A DNA stretch of 64,000 nt from the NCBI GenBank assembly GCA_910575725.1, contig CAJTFE010000021.1, positions 16,409-80,408 on the forward strand, read 5' to 3'. The stretch's first letter is position 1. The number at the start of each line of letters is the position of its first letter. The notes beneath the pieces were generated by a model that ran no database searches, was not told the origin of the DNA, and worked only from the letters and a program-made list of their open reading frames with translations. The translations under genes and the position numbers were made by a program. This stretch comes from Clostridia bacterium. GTDB taxonomy: Bacteria; Bacillota; Clostridia; Lachnospirales; Lachnospiraceae. Shown piece after piece: positions 43,827 to 53,462 of this stretch.

Positions 43827-44612
43827 CTAATAAATTCTCTTTGCATGTACTACAAAACGATTCTCACTTCTCTTGGTACAGGTAGAGAGGGTGATTACTC
43901 TGTCATTTTTGGATACGTCAATTCCTGTATCATAGGCCGAGCTGTTCTTAAGGGTCTGTACAAACTGCTCATACCGCGCGTCCGGCTGTGACGCAAAGCC
44001 TATGGTATAGGTATTGCTGTTTGCCGGCGTCTCATAGCAGGAAAAGATCTCATAGGCATGGGTTCCGTCCTCCAGATCTATGTAAACCATCGGATGATCT
44101 ACCAGGTAGGACGCATTGCGGTACTCTTTAAGGCCGCCGAACATGGAACCGTTCTTCATATTATGTCCATAGATTATGGTGTGCCGTTCGGAAAAATCCG
44201 GTTTATTTAATGTCTCTATGAAAATGCTGCCCGCACTGTTTTTATTTCCGCTGAACGTGTGCTTTAAGTAATATTGATCATCCTCCCCATGCATCAGGGG
44301 ATAGCTGATCTCGGTGTCCGGAATCTCGATCCAGCCGATCACGTCCTCATTCAGCGCTTTCAGCTCCTCAAAGGCGATACGCTGTTCCCGTACCTCTTCC
44401 TCCTCTTCCTCCCCGGAAGCTTCTTCCCCGTATGCATCCTCCGGAAGCTCCTTCTCTACATACTTTTTCAATTCATCGTACTCATCGGTCCCTTCCTTAT
44501 ATTCCAGGAAAATACCGGCCAGCTGGCTTCCACAGTAAATCACCATGCCAAGGCACAGAACCAGCGCTGCAATCAGAACCACAGGTACACGTCTTTTCTT
44601 CTTTCGTCTCAT
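43827..44612 (-). CDS. Class B sortase
   Basis: 261 residues. An N-terminal basic segment and membrane anchor (about 9-30) and an acidic linker (GEEEEEEV) precede a sortase fold. The catalytic His is in IIYGHNMKNGSMFGGL, the Cys in ITLSTCTK and the Arg in ENRFVVHAKR. SrtB enzymes attach surface proteins or assemble pili by transpeptidation. No substrate with a sorting signal is next to it. It lies 14 bases upstream of the sirtuin gene. Confidence 0.9.
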   Translation of the reverse strand: MRRKKKRRVPVVLIAALVLCLGMVIYCGSQLAGIFLEYKEGTDEYDELKKYVEKELPEDAYGEEASGEEEEEEVREQRIAFEELKALNEDVIGWIEIPDTEISYPLMHGEDDQYYLKHTFSGNKNSAGSIFIETLNKPDFSERHTIIYGHNMKNGSMFGGLKEYRNASYLVDHPMVYIDLEDGTHAYEIFSCYETPANSNTYTIGFASQPDARYEQFVQTLKNSSAYDTGIDVSKNDRVITLSTCTKRSENRFVVHAKRIY

Positions 44613-44699
44613 CTTCCATCACCTCTAATTCATTCTATCAAACTAACTGTTAAAAAACCAGATCCAAATGCTGAAAACTCAGGATTTCCAGGCATCATG

Positions 44700-44750
44700 G
44701 TTACTGTTCACTCCGCGGCCAGTAACACGCTTCGCAAAGCAGCGGCGTGT
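44700..44750. repeat. Tandem palindromes
   Basis: Two adjacent hairpins, GTTACTG/CAGTAAC (44700-44726) and ACACGC/GCGTGT (44725-44750), lie between the Sfp-type and sortase genes. No T-run on either side. It looks like a short REP-type intergenic element. Confidence 0.5.
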
Positions 44751-44754
44751 AAAC

Positions 44755-45351
44755 TCAAAGGAACACTTCCAGCGGCTCTTTCGCAAGATCGGCCTCTTCC
44801 GAGGAAACTGCCAGACTAAATACGGCATCCTTTAACTGGTAAAGCATATAATAATAAATCTTATCATTTTGCTTTTGACAGACTCTGCCGGTTCCTTTCT
44901 GGAGCTCCTCCATATAAAAAGCGTCCAGGGGAATTCCAAGCCCTGTTCCCTCTGCTTTCATAAAGCTTTCCTTCAATACCCATAAATCGTGAAACAGTCT
45001 TTCTTGTTCTGTTTCTTCGGTATTCATATAAAGCCTTTGTTCCTCCGGATGGAATTTTTTTATCACAAGCTCCCGCTTCCTCCGGCTCTTTCGGCATTCT
45101 ATATCAATGCCCACTGGCTTTTCCCCTATGGCACAGGCTGCATATCTTCCACTGTGGGAAAGATTCATATAAATCCCGGGATATTCCGGAAGAAACGGCT
45201 TTCCCTTTTCGTCCTTCTGAAGCAGAATGGGGCTGCTGATAGACGGGTATTCTCTTTGAAGGGCTGTCTCAAAAAGCCTATGGGCCCATTCTGACTGTGC
45301 TTTTGGCTTGATCTCTTTCTCTGGTATTTCCGCCCAGTATACACGTACCAT
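44755..45351 (-). CDS. 4'-phosphopantetheinyl transferase (Sfp type)
   Basis: 198 residues. The PPTase motifs are present: IYMNLSHSGRYAACAIGEKPVGIDIE (Mg-binding GIDIE) and FHDLWVLKESFMKAEGTGL (WxxKES). It activates acyl- or peptidyl-carrier proteins by attaching phosphopantetheine from CoA. The Sfp class usually serves secondary metabolism, but no NRPS/PKS gene is in the window; it may serve acyl-carrier protein. It follows the small gene upstream by four bases. Confidence 0.92.
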   Translation of the reverse strand: MVRVYWAEIPEKEIKPKAQSEWAHRLFETALQREYPSISSPILLQKDEKGKPFLPEYPGIYMNLSHSGRYAACAIGEKPVGIDIECRKSRRKRELVIKKFHPEEQRLYMNTEETEQERLFHDLWVLKESFMKAEGTGLGIPLDAFYMEELQKGTGRVCQKQNDKIYYYMLYQLKDAVFSLAVSSEEADLAKEPLEVFL

Positions 45352-45355
45352 ATTC

Positions 45356-45553
45356 CTACCGCTTTTTCTGACTGTCCAGCAGTTCCACCAGAGCCTCCTC
45401 GCTGTCCGAGATCCAGACGTCCTCTTCCTCCTCGTTAAGCCCCAGATATTCTCTCAGCGTACACGGCTCATCGCTATTGCCCCATGCTTCTACATAAGCA
45501 TCAATCTCTTCAAAAGGGATCTCACCTGCCAGATACTTTTCTTTAAATTTCAT
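45356..45553 (-). CDS. Small acidic protein of unknown function
   Basis: 65 residues, rich in Glu and Asp, with the segment EIDAYVEAWGNSDEPCTLREYLGLNEEEEDVW. No signal or membrane segment. Its codon use and tight spacing before the Sfp-type gene support a real gene. I think similar small proteins occur in Lachnospiraceae, but I cannot name a function. Confidence 0.65.
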   Translation of the reverse strand: MKFKEKYLAGEIPFEEIDAYVEAWGNSDEPCTLREYLGLNEEEEDVWISDSEEALVELLDSQKKR

Positions 45554-45669
45554 AAATGCCTCCCCAGCTTTTACTTTCTTCTCTACTATAGACTATTTAT
45601 AAGGCTTTCGCAAGCTGTTGTCCTCCTTTTTTTGCCCTGGAGACTTCGAAAAACGCAACAGTTCAGACG

Positions 45670-45720
45670 GGCTGCTGCAAAAAACAGCAGCCATGGCTTA
45701 TAAGGGCCGGGACTGCTGTT
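45670..45720. terminator. Hairpins with CAGCAG repeats
   Basis: GGCTGCTG/CAGCAGCC (45670-45692) overlaps a second stem AACAGCAG...CTGCTGTT ending in TTTTTTATT (plus strand, about 45720). It separates the Arc-like gene from the small acidic protein gene and may terminate in either direction. Confidence 0.55.
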
Positions 45721-45744
45721 TTTTATTCTATATTCCTACTCTAT

Positions 45745-45948
45745 TTACTTTATATCAATATCCAGAGGCTTATCAAGCTCCTCTGACACATATTTCCCAT
45801 CCTTCTTCCTCTGACGTACACATTCGGAGAGAAGATATTCAATCTGCCCGTTCACCGAGCGGAAATCGTCTTCTGCCCAGGCAGCAATTTCACCGTACAG
45901 CTTTGCAGAAAGGCGGAGGGGAATCTGTTTTTTCTGTGTATCCGCCAT
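45745..45948 (-). CDS. Small Arc/ribbon-helix-helix-type protein
   Basis: 67 residues. KQIPLRLSAKLYGEIAAWAEDDFRSVNGQIEYLLSECVRQR fits an Arc-like RHH fold (beta strand with alternating residues, then two helices). Its ATG lies three bases from the stop codon of the SPFH gene upstream, so translation is likely coupled. It could regulate the SPFH unit or modulate that protein. Not obviously part of a toxin-antitoxin pair. Confidence 0.7.
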   Translation of the reverse strand: MADTQKKQIPLRLSAKLYGEIAAWAEDDFRSVNGQIEYLLSECVRQRKKDGKYVSEELDKPLDIDIK

Positions 45949-45950
45949 AA

Positions 45951-46979
45951 TTAATACAGGCTTCCGGAATTCACAACCGGCTGTGCGTCATGGTTTCCGC
46001 ACAGGACTACCAGGAGATTGGATACCATTGCCGCCTTTCGTTCCTCATCCAGCTCCACCGTATGCTTCTCATTTAAACGCTCCAGGGCCATCTCTACCAT
46101 GCCTACTGCTCCGTCCACAATCATCTTACGGGCATCTATAATGGCGGAAGCCTGCTGTCTCTGCAGCATAACGGCCGCAATCTCCGGCGCATAGGCCAGA
46201 TAAGTAATCCGTGCTTCCAGAATCTCAAGTCCGGAGTCTGCCACCTTCTGCTGTATCTCATTGCGGATGCGTGAGGCTACAACCTCACTGGAGCCCCTCA
46301 AGCTTCCTTCATCGGCAAAGCCGTCGCCGGTCGTGTCCACATTGGGCGCTACATCGTAAGGATAGATCCGTACAATATCCCTAAGGGCAGCATCGCACTG
46401 GAGGGAAAGGTATTCTTTGTAATTGTCTACATTGAACACAGCCTTTGCCGTATCTACCACACGCCACATAACGGCAATGCCTATCTCCACCGGATTGCCC
46501 AGGCAGTCGTTGATCTTCTGGCGGCTGTTGTTCAAAGTCATAATCTTAAGGGAGATCTTTTTGCTTAAGGCGTCGCCGCTGATTGATGCCTGGCCGTAGG
46601 AAAACATCATAGGCTTTCCGCTGCCTCCGTCCACGTCTCCGCTCTGGTTCAGCCTTGTCTTGGCAGCCGGATTCACACTGCTGCAGAAAGGATTCACATA
46701 GTAGAAGCCTTCTTTCTTCAGAGTCCCTACATAGTTTCCGAACAGGGTAAGAACCAGGGCTTCCTGAGGCTTCAAAACCTTAAGTCCCATAAAGGGGATC
46801 CAGCCTATGCCCATCCAGATAGAGCCTGCCACTGTCAGCAGCACCCCAGGCGCTCCCGCCCCTTCGTCCAGCAGATTAACTCCCAAAACAAACACTCCGA
46901 TTCCTGCAGCATACAGCAGAATAATCAGAAACAACATGGCAAAGCCGTTTTTCTTATGATTCAATATTTTTTCCTGCAT
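45951..46979 (-). CDS. SPFH/Band 7 membrane protein
   Basis: About 342 residues. Two N-terminal membrane segments (about 12-34 and 42-60) are followed by an SPFH domain ([30 protein letters not shown]...[31 protein letters not shown]...) and a C-terminal helix. It is stomatin/prohibitin-like and probably forms membrane microdomain assemblies. The start is the ATG at 46979 with GGAGG eight bases upstream. The C-terminal [28 protein letters not shown] resembles SPFH proteins paired with a small Arc protein. Confidence 0.85.
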   Translation of the reverse strand: MQEKILNHKKNGFAMLFLIILLYAAGIGVFVLGVNLLDEGAGAPGVLLTVAGSIWMGIGWIPFMGLKVLKPQEALVLTLFGNYVGTLKKEGFYYVNPFCSSVNPAAKTRLNQSGDVDGGSGKPMMFSYGQASISGDALSKKISLKIMTLNNSRQKINDCLGNPVEIGIAVMWRVVDTAKAVFNVDNYKEYLSLQCDAALRDIVRIYPYDVAPNVDTTGDGFADEGSLRGSSEVVASRIRNEIQQKVADSGLEILEARITYLAYAPEIAAVMLQRQQASAIIDARKMIVDGAVGMVEMALERLNEKHTVELDEERKAAMVSNLLVVLCGNHDAQPVVNSGSLY

Positions 46980-47297
46980 AAAACCGTCCTCCGTTCTTAT
47001 TGATACCAAAATCATATCATATAGATATTCTTTTGTCAACAGATATAACAACTTCCGGATCCGTAATTTGGGCAGTACACATAGATAAATCCATACCGCT
47101 TCTTCATCTCTCCCGTGCCGGCGCTGGCCAGAAATACATGATGAAGAGCCTGATACCGGCGGTTCTTGTCATCATAAGGATTGTGGTAATCCTCTGTTCT
47201 CTCATCAAGTATTCCCAGAATATTCAGGTTCCCTTTAGGCATTGTGGCAAAATTAATCTCATTAAAGGTTTTGCATGCGGCATTCAAATAACAGTTT

Positions 47298-47801
47298 TTA
47301 TACAGAAACAGAGAAATTGGCACCGGGTTCAGACTCCGCCTTCTCTCCGGTTTCCGTATAGATTGCAGATTCCATCTTAATAGCATCCGCTGTTTCCTCT
47401 GCAGATATGCCGTTGTCTGCACCAGTCTGAACAGAATCAGTCTTTTCGTCCAATGCGGCCTTCCCGCTTTCGCTGATTCTGACAGTATCCGTATCCCCAT
47501 TCCGGCTTTCCGCTATCCTCTTTTCCATCTCCTCACGTTGTTCCCTGCGTTTTTGGATGGCATTTTCCTGTTCTGTCTTCGCTTTTTCTCTTGCCTCCTT
47601 TGCATCCTCCTTCATTCCTTTTTCAGTTGCCTTCTGGTAATCTTCTGTCTTATCTGCAAAGTCACCGGCATACCCCATTGCCCGTTCCATGACGCCTGTA
47701 TCTCCTCTGCGCTCTGCTTCCTTATAGACACGCATGGGTGTATTCATCAGTTTCATACTCATGCTTGCCCCTGCAAGACCTTCCATCGTTTTCACATGCA
47801 T
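47298..47801 (-). CDS. Conserved-looking hypothetical protein with charged helix
   Basis: 167 residues. An N-terminal Met-rich region is followed by a long charged helix (AREKAKTEQENAIQKRREQREEM) and a disordered acidic C-terminus. GGAGG lies seven bases before the ATG. No signal sequence, no membrane segment. Unrecognised function. The 260 bases downstream to 47036 contain an open frame without a ribosome site that may be non-coding or a remnant. Confidence 0.5.
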   Translation of the reverse strand: MHVKTMEGLAGASMSMKLMNTPMRVYKEAERRGDTGVMERAMGYAGDFADKTEDYQKATEKGMKEDAKEAREKAKTEQENAIQKRREQREEMEKRIAESRNGDTDTVRISESGKAALDEKTDSVQTGADNGISAEETADAIKMESAIYTETGEKAESEPGANFSVSV

Positions 47802-47869
47802 AATTGTACCTCCATTTGATATTGTCAGATAAGTTCCTTTTTCTTTTTTCGGCTGCAGAAAGCAATGTG

Positions 47870-49264
47870 TTAATCCATTTGCCGCGGGATACCTTCTGGG
47901 TGCTGCGAAAGGATCAGCAGCACATGGAGGACAAATTTATTCTCCTGTATCTCTATACTCATGGCGCCGCCATATTTTTCAGCCGCTTTCTTTACATTCG
48001 ACAGGCCTGTCCCTTTTTTGAACGTGCCTTTCCCATGGAAGCTGTTTTCTATTTCCATCATAAGGAAATCTCCCTGAATACGCCCGGCCACCCGGATATA
48101 CCCATTCGGGCATCCAGCCTCTGATGCGCTTTGCTCCAGCGGGCTCTTCGAGTCCGTCAAGGTATATTCTTCCATACCGGCATCTGGCTTTTTTACTGCC
48201 TGAATCGCATTGTCCAGTGCATTTGACAGGATAATACAGATATCAATGTCCTTAAGGCTGCAGGGATATGGCAGAAGGAGGGAACAGTCCACATCGATCC
48301 CCATGCTTTTGGCTATCCCCAGCTTGTTTCCCACCAAAATATCCACTACCGGATTATTGGTGCTGCAGGGGAATGACATTTTTTCCGCCATATCATCCAT
48401 ATCTTCCAGATAGCTTACCGCTTCCTCCAGTTTCCCGCTCTGCAGAAGATTTTTCACCACTGTGATGTGGTTCCTGATGTCATGCCGGAATGACTTTGTT
48501 TCATCGTAACGGGTTTTCGCTTCCTCCACATACCGGTTCAGAGAATATTCTTCCTGTTCCAGCAGTGAAATTTCGGTGCTGAGGCGGAAATTCTGCTGCA
48601 GTTTCTTATATGAGAACAAGATACAAAACAGACTTAAAAGTCCCAGAAGATTCATAGCAAGCAGCTGCCAATGACTGAACAAATAATTGAAAGATTCGTC
48701 CTTTTCTAAGACTAGATATTGGAAATCAAATGCAATCATGTTCGTGTACTGGCTCATAATAAATATTGACAGAATCGGGATGAAAATCAGAAACATTTGC
48801 TGCATTTCCGATGCGGTATAGTCGGAAAAATAGCGATACACCATATAATAACAAAACCCAGTCAGCAAAAGAGATGCGGCCTCACTGATCAACATGGCCG
48901 CAATGCCCGCCGTATGATAGTAAAAATCCGGCATCCATGTATATAAAAGACCTATCAGAGATTTCACAATCCCATAGCAGAGCAGCATAATTTCAGTTAT
49001 CAAGGCTGCATACAGAAGGGAAGACTTAAAATCCGCACGGCAGACTAGGAGCCCACATACCGTAAGAAGAAATACCATCACCACGAAGCCGGTCACCGTG
49101 CCAACGGAAAGAAAGCGAGCGACAATCACCGCACATACTCCAAACAAAAAATAGAATGGGTACAAAAGTTTCTTTTTCAGGATTTTTGCCAGGAAATAAA
49201 ACTGAAAGATCCCCTCAATGAGGCCTATGATATATATATTAAAAAAATCTAAATACTCGACCAT
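47870..49264 (-). CDS. GHKL-type sensor histidine kinase (AgrC-like)
   Basis: About 464 residues. Six or seven N-terminal membrane segments are followed by a coiled linker, a phosphoacceptor His in SFRHDIRNHITVVKNLL, and a GHKL ATPase with N box NALDNAIQAV and GTGLSNVKKAAEKYGG. This is the AgrC/ComD-type architecture that senses peptides in quorum-sensing systems. No AgrB/AgrD-like gene was found next to it. The start is the ATG at 49264, after GGACAGG; GTG 49279 is an alternative. It follows the LytTR regulator gene. Confidence 0.87.
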   Translation of the reverse strand: MVEYLDFFNIYIIGLIEGIFQFYFLAKILKKKLLYPFYFLFGVCAVIVARFLSVGTVTGFVVMVFLLTVCGLLVCRADFKSSLLYAALITEIMLLCYGIVKSLIGLLYTWMPDFYYHTAGIAAMLISEAASLLLTGFCYYMVYRYFSDYTASEMQQMFLIFIPILSIFIMSQYTNMIAFDFQYLVLEKDESFNYLFSHWQLLAMNLLGLLSLFCILFSYKKLQQNFRLSTEISLLEQEEYSLNRYVEEAKTRYDETKSFRHDIRNHITVVKNLLQSGKLEEAVSYLEDMDDMAEKMSFPCSTNNPVVDILVGNKLGIAKSMGIDVDCSLLLPYPCSLKDIDICIILSNALDNAIQAVKKPDAGMEEYTLTDSKSPLEQSASEAGCPNGYIRVAGRIQGDFLMMEIENSFHGKGTFKKGTGLSNVKKAAEKYGGAMSIEIQENKFVLHVLLILSQHPEGIPRQMD

Positions 49265-49291
49265 GTTACCTGTCCCCACATATAAAAACTC

Positions 49292-49996
49292 TTATATATT
49301 TTTCATATACTGCAGAACAACGCCGGAGAACTCCCTGCTTCGCAGCCGTGATACGGGAATCTCTTTGCCATTATCCATACAGGCAGTCCCGTTTTTATAG
49401 CCTTTTAAATGTTTCAGATTGATAAGATAGCTCCTGTGGCATCTGTAAAAACGATTATCCAGCTTCGTTTCCAGTTTTTCAATCCGTTCATAATAATCAA
49501 CAACCTCGCCGGAAACCAGGTGCAGATATATTTTCCTGTCTATGATCTCACAGAAAACAATCTCATCCTTTGGAATGATGCGCCCCTCATATCCCTTTTG
49601 CACCAGCAGGCTGTCTTCGCTGGCGTTCTGCATGGAAGCGTAAAGGCGCTCCATGGTCTTTTCAAACTGTTTTTTATCCACCGGCTTGACCAGATAATCG
49701 TAGGCCTGTACCTCAAAAGACTGGAATACCATCTCTTTCAAAACCGTAATGAAGATTAAAACTCCACGGAACTGACCAGCCCTCAGCTTCCTTGCCGTTT
49801 CCATACCGTCCATGTCCTTCATCTGGATATCAAGAAACAGGAGGTCGAGCTGCCCATTATAGCTCAGCAGCTCTTCGCCGCTGGAAAACATACGGAGGCT
49901 GATCTCCCGGTTCTTTTTACGAAAAAAATCAAAAACAAAAGACCTTATATGATCAGACATATGTTTTTCATCATCACAGATTGCAATACGGATCAA
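49292..49996 (-). CDS. LytTR-family response regulator
   Basis: 234 residues. A receiver domain (IRIAICDDEKHMSDH, phosphoacceptor in DLLFLDIQMKDMDG, Lys in LVKPVDKKQFE) is followed by a C-terminal LytTR DNA-binding domain (ETKLDNRFYRCHRSYLINLKHLKGY). The start is a TTG at 49996, seven bases from a perfect AGGAGG. Partner of the GHKL kinase encoded downstream. Targets are unknown; the neighbouring ABC transporter has its own two-component system. Confidence 0.92.
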   Translation of the reverse strand: MIRIAICDDEKHMSDHIRSFVFDFFRKKNREISLRMFSSGEELLSYNGQLDLLFLDIQMKDMDGMETARKLRAGQFRGVLIFITVLKEMVFQSFEVQAYDYLVKPVDKKQFEKTMERLYASMQNASEDSLLVQKGYEGRIIPKDEIVFCEIIDRKIYLHLVSGEVVDYYERIEKLETKLDNRFYRCHRSYLINLKHLKGYKNGTACMDNGKEIPVSRLRSREFSGVVLQYMKNI

Positions 49997-50156
49997 TATG
50001 TCACCTCCTAGTCATGATATCGTCAGCGGCAAAAGATACTCTTTTAATGCCGATACAGGTTAATGTTTTATTATATCCTGTTAAAAACGCAGCAGCAATC
50101 AGATTGCTGTGAAATGTTTATCTGTTGCCGTAAAATACTAAGCGGAAATCTATCAC

Positions 50157-52550
50157 TCACTCCATCGCCCGAATCCGCTCCACAAGGGAAAGCCTTCCGG
50201 TATAACGAACCGCACAGACCGAGAATACCGCCTGCACCAGAAGCAGCGCTGCCGCAAACATCAGTACCTGGAGCACCGGGAAATGATACGTGAGCTTTCC
50301 GAACATACCAATTTGATCAAACACCCTGCACAAGGCCAGGCTGCACACAGTTCCCAGTGTCAGGGTCACAAGCAGCGTGATCTCCACATAGTACAGGCAC
50401 TCAAAGGACAGCATCCGGGACAGCTGACGGCCGCTCATGCCAACGGACTGGAACACGCCGAATTCCTGCTGGCGGGTAAGAAGATTGGTAATCAGCGTGT
50501 TGGCAAGATTGATTAGGGCAAACACAAAGATAAAGACCAGAATACCGTAGAGCCGGGTCAGTTCCCCGCGCATGCCGGTCTCAAGTTCAGCCGTCAGATC
50601 ATAAAGGCTGGAGACTCCCACCCGTTCATCGGGCACAGCGCCGAATACTGCCCGCCGCAGCTGTTCACTGTCTTGTTCTGTGTGGAGATTTACACAGCCT
50701 GTAAAATCCGATATTTCCGGATAAAGGACGGACAGTTCTTCCTCCGGCAGAATAAAGAAATGAGCTGTGCTGCAGATTGGAACATTCTCGACAATCCCCA
50801 TCACGGTATAAGTTTTCCTCTGTCCGTTGTAACAGGAAACAGTGACGCTATCCCCGACTTGATAGTCTGTCCTGTAAATCTCTTTCAGCGCTCCGCCTGA
50901 CGGACAGACCAGAATGCCGCTTCCATCCACAAGCTGCCGGTAATCTGCTGTTCCCTCAAGAACTGCTCCGCCGGCATACATCTTCGCCATATCCTCCCGG
51001 TCAATTCCCCTGACGATAAAAGGCTCATGCTCACGGTTGCCCGGGATTTCGCTGATGGCAGGGATTTCCACACAGGCCATGCTGTATGCCGTGATGTAAT
51101 CCACGTTCAAAATAGAGGCGAGTTCTTTTTGCCGATCCTGTCCCAAAGGATTATCCTTCTGCATCTCATAAAATTCCCGGCCTGCGTAGTCTTCATATTG
51201 TAAAAGGTACTGGCTCCTGTCTCCAAACTGGGACTGGGCCATTTCCTCTACGTCCACCGAGTTTGCATAGGCGGAAATACACAGAAGCAGAATCCCAGTC
51301 AGGCTTAAGGACAGAGCCGTCACAAATGCCTTTTTGCGGTTCCGGGAAAAATTCATCAGTGCCAGCCTGGTTATGGTCAGGCGGCGGTGCCCCTGTCCGG
51401 AAATACTGCGTCCCTGATACCCTGAATAGGCGGTGGTCCGGATAGCTTCAATAGCAGATACTTTTCCTATCATAGATAAGGGCTTTCTGGTGGCAGCAAG
51501 AACCATCCCATAAGTCAGAAATAGAATAACTATTGCGGACCGGATATTGTCACGCCAGGACCAGTAACCGGGTACGGCGATCCGTGCGATCACTGCGGCA
51601 AGAATCAGTCCGAGGGGAACTGCCAAGGCAGTCAGGAACCGCCTCTCCCGCTTTACCACCCGCTTTAACTGCTGCGGCGTTGTTCCAAGCACTTTTAAGC
51701 GCCCGTATTCCCGCATTTTTCCCATCACGGAGATGTAGAAAATATTGTAGATCACAATCGCACAAATGACAGCAATCAGTACCGACAGGACATAAATCTC
51801 CATTCCGCTTCCCAGATAAATATCCACCATCCCAAAATAGCTGGAGCTGTAAAAGGTCCGATCCGCCGGTATTCCCATTTCTGCGAAAAACCTTTCAATG
51901 TCTGCACGAAGTCTTTCCGGCTCCATTACCTGACTCCCTTCAAAACGGAATCGCAGTTCATAAGGAGCCTGGTGAATGCCTGTGTCCACAGCAATTTCCG
52001 GAATCCAGACCGTGAAAATCCGGCTGCTGCTCTCCGATTCCAGAATGCCTGTAACGGTATAAAGATTTTCGCCGTGGCCAAGGTCCAAGGTAACCTTCCG
52101 GCCGATTTCTGCCGGAAGGTTAAAATAATCGAAAAAAGAGCTCTCTATACAGATCTCATTTTCTGCCTGGGGATAAGCCCCGGCAATTTTGCCGTATCCC
52201 ATCAGGTCGATCATCTCCGGGCTTACAAAGCTGACGTTCAAAACACTGTCCTCATAGCGGACAGAGCCAGCATCGGCCGTATATCCCCATTTTTCAAACC
52301 TGCCCGTATCCGCAAGCCGTGTGACCTCTTCTCTGGTCAGCCCGTCACAGCCGGCCTGATACTGTCCCAGGATATTGTCCAGTGTCTTCTTCTGCTGTGC
52401 CGAGTAGATAAAACAGAGGGTTCCCATCAGACAGACGGCAAGGGCAATGGTAAGAATGATAAAAACGCTTCGGCGCCTGTCAGCTTTCATACTGCGGCCT
52501 GCCAGTTTCTTTTCCACCCTGCTTGTGTCATTTTCAAAAGGCCATGTCAT
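50157..52550 (-). CDS. ABC transporter permease with two FtsX domains
   Basis: About 797 residues. An N-terminal membrane segment and large extracellular domain lead to three segments near residues 255-370. A second membrane segment, extracellular domain and three further segments follow (FtsX domains, for example LTRLYGILVFIFVFALINLANTLITNLLTRQQEFGVFQSVGMS). The two-FtsX topology fits MacB/SalY-type peptide exporters or sensors. The start is the ATG at 52550, nine bases from AGGAGG. With the ATPase gene it forms a unit regulated by the adjacent OmpR-type system; a role in antimicrobial peptide resistance is likely but not proven. Confidence 0.87.
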   Translation of the reverse strand: MTWPFENDTSRVEKKLAGRSMKADRRRSVFIILTIALAVCLMGTLCFIYSAQQKKTLDNILGQYQAGCDGLTREEVTRLADTGRFEKWGYTADAGSVRYEDSVLNVSFVSPEMIDLMGYGKIAGAYPQAENEICIESSFFDYFNLPAEIGRKVTLDLGHGENLYTVTGILESESSSRIFTVWIPEIAVDTGIHQAPYELRFRFEGSQVMEPERLRADIERFFAEMGIPADRTFYSSSYFGMVDIYLGSGMEIYVLSVLIAVICAIVIYNIFYISVMGKMREYGRLKVLGTTPQQLKRVVKRERRFLTALAVPLGLILAAVIARIAVPGYWSWRDNIRSAIVILFLTYGMVLAATRKPLSMIGKVSAIEAIRTTAYSGYQGRSISGQGHRRLTITRLALMNFSRNRKKAFVTALSLSLTGILLLCISAYANSVDVEEMAQSQFGDRSQYLLQYEDYAGREFYEMQKDNPLGQDRQKELASILNVDYITAYSMACVEIPAISEIPGNREHEPFIVRGIDREDMAKMYAGGAVLEGTADYRQLVDGSGILVCPSGGALKEIYRTDYQVGDSVTVSCYNGQRKTYTVMGIVENVPICSTAHFFILPEEELSVLYPEISDFTGCVNLHTEQDSEQLRRAVFGAVPDERVGVSSLYDLTAELETGMRGELTRLYGILVFIFVFALINLANTLITNLLTRQQEFGVFQSVGMSGRQLSRMLSFECLYYVEITLLVTLTLGTVCSLALCRVFDQIGMFGKLTYHFPVLQVLMFAAALLLVQAVFSVCAVRYTGRLSLVERIRAME

Positions 52551-52563
52551 AATCCGCCGCCTC

Positions 52564-53265
52564 CTATTCCAGTTGCGCACCGGTACACCGGATGCTGTTT
52601 CCCATGATCCTGCCGTCCTCGATCCTTACGATCCGGTCGGCAAGCTGGGCAATCTCGTTATTGTGGGTAATCATAACAATGGTCTGGTTAAACTCCATGC
52701 TGGTACGTTTTAAAAGCCCCAGTACATCGGCGCTGGTTTTGGAATCCAGGTTGCCCGTGGGTTCGTCAGCCAGAATGATAGCGGGTTTCGTGATCAGGGC
52801 GCGGGCAATGGCGACGCGCTGCTGCTGTCCGCCGGAAAGGTTATTTGGCATATGCCCAAGCTTATCTTCCAATGCCAGCATCTCCACGATTTCGTCCATG
52901 AACTTCTCATCTGCCGTGTCGCCGTCCAGCTCCACAGGCAGGACAATATTTTCATAGACATTCAGAATTGGGACAAGGTTATAGTTCTGGAATATAAAAC
53001 CGATGCTGCGGCGGCGGAAGATGGTCAGCTCCTCATCATTCTTTTTTGCCAGTTCATCCCCACGGACAATGACGCTGCCGGACGTGGGCGTATCCAGCCC
53101 GCCCATCATGTTAAGCAAGGTGGATTTACCGCTGCCGGATGTTCCGACTATCGCTACAAATTCACCCTGTTCCACAGAGAGGTTGACGCCATCTAGGGCG
53201 CGGGTAATGTTTGGCTCGGCTCCGTAATACTTTTTCAGCTCAATTGCTTGCAATACATTCATCAT
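52564..53265 (-). CDS. ABC transporter ATP-binding protein (LolD/MacB/BceA-type)
   Basis: About 233 residues. Walker A GTSGSGKSTLLNMMGG, signature LSGGQQQRVAIARAL, and Walker B IILADEPTGNLDSKTS. It energises the FtsX permease encoded 13 bases downstream. The start ATG (53265) has AAGGAG six bases upstream; nearby ATG 53262 and TTG 53268 are alternatives. The promoter has repeats similar to those upstream of the response regulator. Confidence 0.95.
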   Translation of the reverse strand: MMNVLQAIELKKYYGAEPNITRALDGVNLSVEQGEFVAIVGTSGSGKSTLLNMMGGLDTPTSGSVIVRGDELAKKNDEELTIFRRRSIGFIFQNYNLVPILNVYENIVLPVELDGDTADEKFMDEIVEMLALEDKLGHMPNNLSGGQQQRVAIARALITKPAIILADEPTGNLDSKTSADVLGLLKRTSMEFNQTIVMITHNNEIAQLADRIVRIEDGRIMGNSIRCTGAQLE

Positions 53266-53294
53266 CAAATGCTCCTTTCCCTGTTGATAAGGAC

Positions 53295-53379
53295 ATTATA
53301 AAATCCAAATATCACAGAAATGTCCGAGGCGGCATAAAAAATGCGGCTGAAATGTTACAAAACCCGGACATTTCAGCCG
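53295..53379 (-). promoter_or_regulatory. ABC-operon promoter with response-regulator-like repeats
   Basis: -10 TATAAT (53295-53300, minus strand). Upstream are AAATAT (53307-53312) and AAATGT (53318-53323), 11 bases apart, plus an inverted repeat CGGCTGAAATGT / ACATTTCAGCCG (53344-53379). Direct repeats at one helical turn near -35 are typical for OmpR-family regulators. Confidence 0.55.
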
Positions 53380-53462
53380 AAAACCTGCCGCTGACAGCTC
53401 TGCCGGCACACTGCTGCGAAAAAATCCAAACCGGACAACTGGAAATGTCCGTCTGCCATGTG

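Noticed and set aside
47036..47297. Minus-strand frame downstream of the hypothetical protein gene at 47298
   Set aside because: Open for about 85 codons with some Cys/Tyr-rich sequence but no start with a ribosome site and no recognised family; left as possible remnant.
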